A stretch of DNA of 64,000 nucleotides from assembly GCA_902790215.1 (NCBI GenBank), contig CADAQX010000022.1, forward strand, positions 1 through 64,000. Direction: 5' to 3'. Under the pieces are notes generated by a model that was not told the origin of the DNA, searched no databases, and saw only the letters and a list, made by a program, of their open reading frames with translations. Each line of letters opens with the position of its first letter. The stretch's first letter is position 1. The stretch comes from an uncultured Bacteroidota bacterium. Lineage in GTDB: Bacteria > Bacteroidota > Bacteroidia > Bacteroidales > P3. The position numbers were made by a program, and so were the translations under genes. Positions 59,759 through 64,000 of this stretch are shown here, piece by piece.

Positions 59759-60718
59759 TCAAGCATTCAACTTCCCTACCCTTCGGCAGTAGAAAAAGAA
59801 GAGTCCGTAGGCCAGCACAAGCAGCAAGGCAACGACAAAAGTGTATAGGTTTTTGTCGGGCACAAGAAAGTAGCCCACATTAATGGCCGCCTGCAGCAGC
59901 GCGTAGGAGGCTGCCACGCGCAGGTGGGGCACATGAAGGTTGTTGACAAGTGTCTCGTACATGTGTTCACGGTGAGCCTCGAGGATATTCTTACCGTTGA
60001 GAAATCGCTTAGCCACCGTCAGCAAGCCGTCGGCGAGGAAAACGATAATAAAGCACATATAACTGACGTTCTCACCGTTGTCGGGAATGGCCGCATCGTA
60101 GCGGGTGAGCAGAAACACCACCGTCAAACCCATAACGATACTGCCCACGTCGCCCGAGAAACAGCGGGCATTGGTGCGGAAGTTGAAAAAAGCAAAGATG
60201 AGCAGGGCAATAAACAGCGTGGCAAGGAATTCTATGTCAACAAAGTACTGGATGGATAGAGCCATATAGGCAAAAGTCCCCATCACCACCAAGGAGTAGG
60301 CTGCCAGCATGCCGTTGATGCCATCCATAAAGTTATAGACGTTAAGGATAGCCACAAAGACGATGACCGTCAAGAGGGTTTGCCATATCTGCAGGGTGGG
60401 CAGCGAGGAATACAGCATCATCACCACGGCGGCAATCTGCACTGCCATGCGCAGCCACGAGGGGAGCGGACGCAAGTCGTCGGCATAGCACACTACGGCC
60501 AGCAGGGTGGCTCCTATCAGGAACCTGGGGTATGGGAATCCATGGGTGCAAGAATAGAAGAGAATGGCAAAATAGAAAAGTATGCCCGCACCGAGCAGCG
60601 CCACGCGATGATGCGAGCTGCGCTCGTTGGGGCGGTCGACAATATGCAGCCTTTTGGCCATCCAGAAATAGAGCAGCTCAAAGGCCAGAAGTGCCACTAT
60701 GGTGATAATGTAGTACAT
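59759..60718 (-). CDS. MraY/WecA-family sugar-phosphate transferase
   Basis: The family transfers a sugar-1-phosphate from UDP-sugar to undecaprenyl phosphate at the inner membrane and so starts a surface glycan. The 319-residue protein has about 10 membrane helices and the conserved catalytic blocks YADDLR, NFMDGINGM and CFSGDVGS, then a HREH loop (EAHREHMYE). The start is ATG 60718; a longer frame to 60802 begins upstream of the promoter. No other glycan genes are next to it, so the sugar (GlcNAc or another) is not known. Confidence 0.9.
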   Translation of the reverse strand: MYYIITIVALLAFELLYFWMAKRLHIVDRPNERSSHHRVALLGAGILFYFAILFYSCTHGFPYPRFLIGATLLAVVCYADDLRPLPSWLRMAVQIAAVVMMLYSSLPTLQIWQTLLTVIVFVAILNVYNFMDGINGMLAAYSLVVMGTFAYMALSIQYFVDIEFLATLFIALLIFAFFNFRTNARCFSGDVGSIVMGLTVVFLLTRYDAAIPDNGENVSYMCFIIVFLADGLLTVAKRFLNGKNILEAHREHMYETLVNNLHVPHLRVAASYALLQAAINVGYFLVPDKNLYTFVVALLLVLAYGLFFFYCRRVGKLNA

Positions 60719-60748
60719 CGGCGAAATGTCGATTGATAAATTCGGCTG

Positions 60749-60756
60749 CAAAGATA
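60749..60756 (-). promoter_or_regulatory. -7 box TATCTTTG (minus strand)
   Basis: TATCTTTG on the minus strand followed by GC lies 30 bases before the ATG at 60718 of the MraY/WecA-like gene. Confidence 0.75.
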
Positions 60757-60809
60757 CAAAAAAAAATGAAATTTGAAAGTTTACAGATGAAAACAAGTAC
60801 ATTCAAACG

Positions 60810-60838
60810 TTTGCTATTAAAAAATTTATGTATATTTG
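60810..60838 (+). promoter_or_regulatory. Promoter of the subtilase gene
   Basis: TTTG (60810-60813), 17 bases, TATATTTG (60831-60838): a good Bacteroidota promoter. It gives a leader of about 115 bases that includes a tandem 34-base repeat. Confidence 0.8.
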
Positions 60839-60893
60839 CATTGGGGAAAGTGTATATATAGTTATTGGTAATCGGGTGTTTTTTTTTATAATT

Positions 60894-60960
60894 AGCAGTT
60901 TTTTTTACTAAAGAAAGGATTATTTTTAGCAGTTTTTTTTTACCAAAGAAAGGATTATTT
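60894..60960 (+). repeat. 34-base tandem duplication in the subtilase leader
   Basis: Two adjacent copies, 60894-60927 and 60928-60960, share AGCAG + T-tract + AAAGAAAGGATTATTT and differ by one or two bases around the T-tract. The second copy ends immediately before the ATG at 60962. The T-tract length differs between copies, the kind of change expected from slippage. Confidence 0.85.
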
Positions 60961-60961
60961 A

Positions 60962-63382
60962 ATGAAAAAGTGCTTGTTATTTTTGTTGTTCCTGGAACTA
61001 TTTGCCACGGCAATTTCACAAGAAAAAAGTGTGTATATATGGGATAATGGCAAGAGAGTCTCATTATTAGAAGACACCACGTCTTTTGTGTTTTACTCAA
61101 AGGACAACCGTGTGCTTGATAATAGTATTAGTCGATATGTTCAAAAGACTTTACGCACAAAACACTCCGAATCGTATCACATTGTAAAGAAAACAAATAC
61201 ACTTTTTTTTCAACAAATAAGAAATTCTTCGGATATTATCGGCAGTCACTATGCTTATACAGTTGGTTTGGACACACTATATTTGACATATAACATAGTT
61301 TTAAAGAAAAGACGTGAAATTGCCATGGATGATATTCTAAGTACCTTGGAATCATCCGATATAGATGAAGTGGAAGAGGTTTATGGATTATTCTTTATTA
61401 GAATGACGAATCTTAATAAGGTCGTTTCTGCTGCAAATACAATATATGAGTCTGGCCTTGTTGAATGGTGTAGACCAAGTTTTATCAGAAAAATCGAAAG
61501 GTGTTCTGAGAATAAAGATAAACAATATTATTTACACAACGTTCTACATGGCTATGATGCATTTGGAAAAGATATTAATGCATTAAAGGCATGGATGATA
61601 ACGAAAGGATGCAGAGACATTAGGGTGGCTGTACTTGATGACGGTGTTGAAGATCACCACGAATTGCGTGATGAAAACGGGTTAAGCAGGGTTTTGCTTG
61701 GTTATAGTGTGCCGGGAGAACCTCCTTTCGGCCATCCCAACGATACAAGTAAGCACGGTCAATGTTGTGCAGGTATTATAGCGGCATCTCATTCATCAGA
61801 GATGAGAGGTATTGCACCCAAAGTTTCGATTGTTCCTGTAAATCTTGGTTTCGGTGATATAGATGAACAAGAAATATTCGAGGCAATTAATTGGGCATGG
61901 GATCCGGCAGGTGGAAATGCCGATGTGCTATCCTGCTCATGGGCGTGCCACCCAAATAGTGTGGGTTCTTCTTTGTATATTGAAGCAATACATAATGCTC
62001 AGATATATGGTCGTGGAGGTGATTTGTATTCAGAAGAACCGGGGTTAGGTTCTGTGGTTGTATTCTCATCAGGTAATGATGGACTAGATCGTATCAACCC
62101 ATATGCTAGAGAAGCAATTGCTGTTGGAGCATTGGACAAGAACGATGAACTGGCAAAATATGATTCTGGTATTAGATATACCAATATAGGAGAAGGATTG
62201 GATTTGATGGCATACGGAGGAACTGTATATACCAGTTTGGGCAGTATAGGTGACATAAGGACAATTGACCGAGAGGGTTCTCTTGGATATAGCCAATTGG
62301 ATTATTATGACGGCTTTAATGCCACATCAGCAGCCTGTCCAATGGTGAGTGGGGCTGCAGCATTGATATTGTCAATAAATCCTTTCCTTAAAAGAACGGA
62401 AGTCGAGGAAATCCTTTTCTCTACAGCCAAGGATTTAGGAACTCAGGGATGGGATCAATACTATGGTTATGGTAAACTGGATGTTTTTTCAGCCTGTAGT
62501 GCTGCACTGAGGACAATAGGTGAAGAATTCTATGCGGAAGAAGATTGTTTGCATGGTACGCAAATAATGAGCAACAATTTGAGGATGTTTACCTCATCAC
62601 CAGGAATAAATGTGGTTGCAGGTTCTTACTTTTGTGATGTATACAAATTTGAATCAACCGTGAGCGATGATTTCTTATATGTAGGGGACGGTCTATCTTT
62701 AGCTAATCCAAACGATGGCAGTTACTATGTAAATTACACGGAAATAGACGATTCTACAAAAATCACAACATATTTCTATCATATTCTCACCAACACATTA
62801 GGCCAAAATGTTGATAAATGGATCCCATATAATCCATATTACAATAGTACGTATGTTGGAATAATGAAAAAACCGAGCAGTATTCAAATATTCAATGAGA
62901 TAATCAATGAAGATGTGACCAAAACACTATATGCCACAGATATGATAGTATTAACAGACGGTTTCTGGGCAAAAAATGGGTCAGATTTTACAGCCAGGAT
63001 AGTTTCTCCATTCAATACATTGGCTTGTGTACCCAATCCTTCTGCTGGTGTTTTTCAAGATGATGATTTTTCGGAAAAGAAAGCGAGAGAAGAATCCATC
63101 AAGGATAACGACAACGACTTTCTGTTGCCATCTCCTGTTTCTGAAAATGAAATATGCCATATTTTTCCGAATCCAAGCAATGGCATGTTTACAGTCTTGT
63201 TGACTGACATGTGTAATAATGTCACTAATATAGACATCTATTCTTTATCAGGGGTATTGTTATCCTCGGAAGGCGTGAAAGACAACAAGCGTCACTTTCA
63301 GTTTGTATTAAAGTCGGGCGTGTATTTCATCAGAATAGTATCAAACCGTGATTGTGTAACAAAGAAAATAATAATACGTTAG
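60962..63382 (+). CDS. Secreted S8 subtilisin-like protease (T9SS cargo)
   Basis: After a signal peptide (1-20) and a long prodomain-like region comes a peptidase S8 domain with Asp226 (VAVLDDGVED), His265 (SKHGQCCAG), oxyanion Asn372 (SSGNDG) and Ser456. The Ser motif is NATSAACP instead of GTSMAxP. A linker and a C-terminal T9SS type A sorting domain (IFPNPSNGMFTV...KKIIIR) follow, so surface or extracellular delivery is expected. The gene is clearly AT-rich compared with most of the window, including at third positions, and so is the following gene. It is 806 residues long and complete. Confidence 0.88.
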   Translation: MKKCLLFLLFLELFATAISQEKSVYIWDNGKRVSLLEDTTSFVFYSKDNRVLDNSISRYVQKTLRTKHSESYHIVKKTNTLFFQQIRNSSDIIGSHYAYTVGLDTLYLTYNIVLKKRREIAMDDILSTLESSDIDEVEEVYGLFFIRMTNLNKVVSAANTIYESGLVEWCRPSFIRKIERCSENKDKQYYLHNVLHGYDAFGKDINALKAWMITKGCRDIRVAVLDDGVEDHHELRDENGLSRVLLGYSVPGEPPFGHPNDTSKHGQCCAGIIAASHSSEMRGIAPKVSIVPVNLGFGDIDEQEIFEAINWAWDPAGGNADVLSCSWACHPNSVGSSLYIEAIHNAQIYGRGGDLYSEEPGLGSVVVFSSGNDGLDRINPYAREAIAVGALDKNDELAKYDSGIRYTNIGEGLDLMAYGGTVYTSLGSIGDIRTIDREGSLGYSQLDYYDGFNATSAACPMVSGAAALILSINPFLKRTEVEEILFSTAKDLGTQGWDQYYGYGKLDVFSACSAALRTIGEEFYAEEDCLHGTQIMSNNLRMFTSSPGINVVAGSYFCDVYKFESTVSDDFLYVGDGLSLANPNDGSYYVNYTEIDDSTKITTYFYHILTNTLGQNVDKWIPYNPYYNSTYVGIMKKPSSIQIFNEIINEDVTKTLYATDMIVLTDGFWAKNGSDFTARIVSPFNTLACVPNPSAGVFQDDDFSEKKAREESIKDNDNDFLLPSPVSENEICHIFPNPSNGMFTVLLTDMCNNVTNIDIYSLSGVLLSSEGVKDNKRHFQFVLKSGVYFIRIVSNRDCVTKKIIIR

Positions 63383-63386
63383 CATT

Positions 63387-63995
63387 ATGCATGTCAAAAG
63401 ATTGTTTGTCTTCATTTGTTTGCTTTTTGTCGTTGGAGTCTCTCAAGCGCAACGGTTTGGTCTCTCGGCAGGGTTAGGGTATTTGACAACAAGGATGTAC
63501 GACAAGGATCAGCCAAACTATGTTGTAGAGCTATCTGGAGCCTGTCATCTGAAGAACAATGCGGTTTTTGGCTGCGGGTTTTCGTTCAAAAAGTCCACTG
63601 TGATAAGACCAATAATGCCTGTTATCCCGTTTTATGACAGGGACGTTTACTCCCTATTTGCCATGGCAGGCTATGATTTCAAACTGAACGAAACCATTTC
63701 TGTTACGCCTAATGTGGATATTGGCATTTCATGGATTGAGGCAAAATTGAACAGCACGATACCATATGAGGAGAACGAGCGCTTTAGCCCACTGTTTGGT
63801 TTGGGATGCAATGTTAATTTCAAACTTCGGCATATCGACCTATTTTCAGGCATCAGTTACTATACCCTCTTTGACAATCACCAGTTTAATCCTGTTGGTG
63901 GAATGTATCCTTGTACTTATTCTCCAATAATTCCCAAAGTATGGAATCACTTCTGTCTGAAAGCAGGAATGACAATTTTTTTAGCTGAAAGGTAA
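63387..63995 (+). CDS. Secreted outer-membrane beta-barrel-like protein
   Basis: The 202-residue product has a signal peptide (about 1-21, ending SQAQ), followed by amphipathic strands with many aromatic residues, as in small outer-membrane beta-barrels (OMP_b-brl type). It begins four bases after the subtilase stop, shares its AT-rich composition and is probably co-transcribed. A role linked to the protease is possible but not shown. It ends five bases before the window edge and is complete. Confidence 0.7.
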   Translation: MHVKRLFVFICLLFVVGVSQAQRFGLSAGLGYLTTRMYDKDQPNYVVELSGACHLKNNAVFGCGFSFKKSTVIRPIMPVIPFYDRDVYSLFAMAGYDFKLNETISVTPNVDIGISWIEAKLNSTIPYEENERFSPLFGLGCNVNFKLRHIDLFSGISYYTLFDNHQFNPVGGMYPCTYSPIIPKVWNHFCLKAGMTIFLAER

Positions 63996-64000
63996 TAGTT

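Overview
The window reads as chromosomal DNA of a gut- or rumen-type Bacteroidales (Bacteroidota). Four signs support this. Many genes have promoter boxes of the Bacteroidota type (TAnnTTTG, sometimes with an upstream TTTG 17-20 bases away) and lack strong Shine-Dalgarno sites. Several exported proteins end in type IX secretion (T9SS) sorting domains, and PorP/SprF and PD40-OmpA components are present. PurL is the long single-chain form with a glutaminase domain. There are a GH92 mannosidase lipoprotein and a FISUMP-type lipoprotein. Genes are GC-rich and intergenic DNA is AT-rich, with two more AT-rich coding stretches (about 12.95-13.76 kb and 60.8-64 kb). No rRNA, transposase, integrase or CRISPR array was found; the only tRNA is tRNA-Ser(UGA).

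Layout. 0-1 kb: tRNA-Ser with its own promoter and terminator, then a repeat-rich gap. 1-12 kb (+): small PlsC-like acyltransferase, purL, a secreted C10 protease, pepD, gpsA, purE, a Bro-N protein and a kinase-dCMP deaminase fusion; the last three are tightly packed. 12-15.7 kb: a duplicated-domain T9SS cargo, a noncoding repeat block, a GlsB-like membrane protein and a membrane LytTR regulator (-). 15.8-24 kb (+): a fatty-acid set in the order fabH-fabF-fabZ-fabG-fabD without ACP, then etfB-etfA-acyl-CoA dehydrogenase. 24-33 kb: a beta-barrel gene, then leftward genes for an unknown membrane protein, a FAH-family hydrolase, PD40-OmpA, PorP/SprF, TsaD, a FISUMP-like lipoprotein and a 59-residue peptide. 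33-40 kb (+): TamB, a second LytTR regulator and a phosphodiester glycosidase. 40-44.5 kb (-): ROK kinase, GH92 and a small lipoprotein. 44.6-59 kb (+): phoH, ispE, a sigma factor-BspA fusion ORF, a RelE/ParE toxin-antitoxin pair, fba (damaged 3' end), uvrA, a membrane protein, mnmE, a cobalamin riboswitch with a CoA-transferase, and serS. 59-64 kb: an unknown membrane protein and a MraY/WecA-type transferase (-), then an AT-rich T9SS subtilase and a beta-barrel protein (+).

How the parts relate. Much of the window is core metabolism (purines, glycerolipid, fatty acids, isoprenoids, glycolysis, translation, DNA repair). The accessory theme is the cell surface: T9SS cargo proteases and adhesin-like proteins, T9SS-associated outer-membrane components, TamB and surface lipoproteins. 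The most unusual items are the sigma/TM/BspA fusion ORF, the Bro-N plus kinase-deaminase pair behind purE, the B12 riboswitch on a CoA-transferase, the broken 3' end of fba downstream of a toxin-antitoxin pair, and several families of dispersed noncoding repeats that fill most gaps longer than 100 bases.
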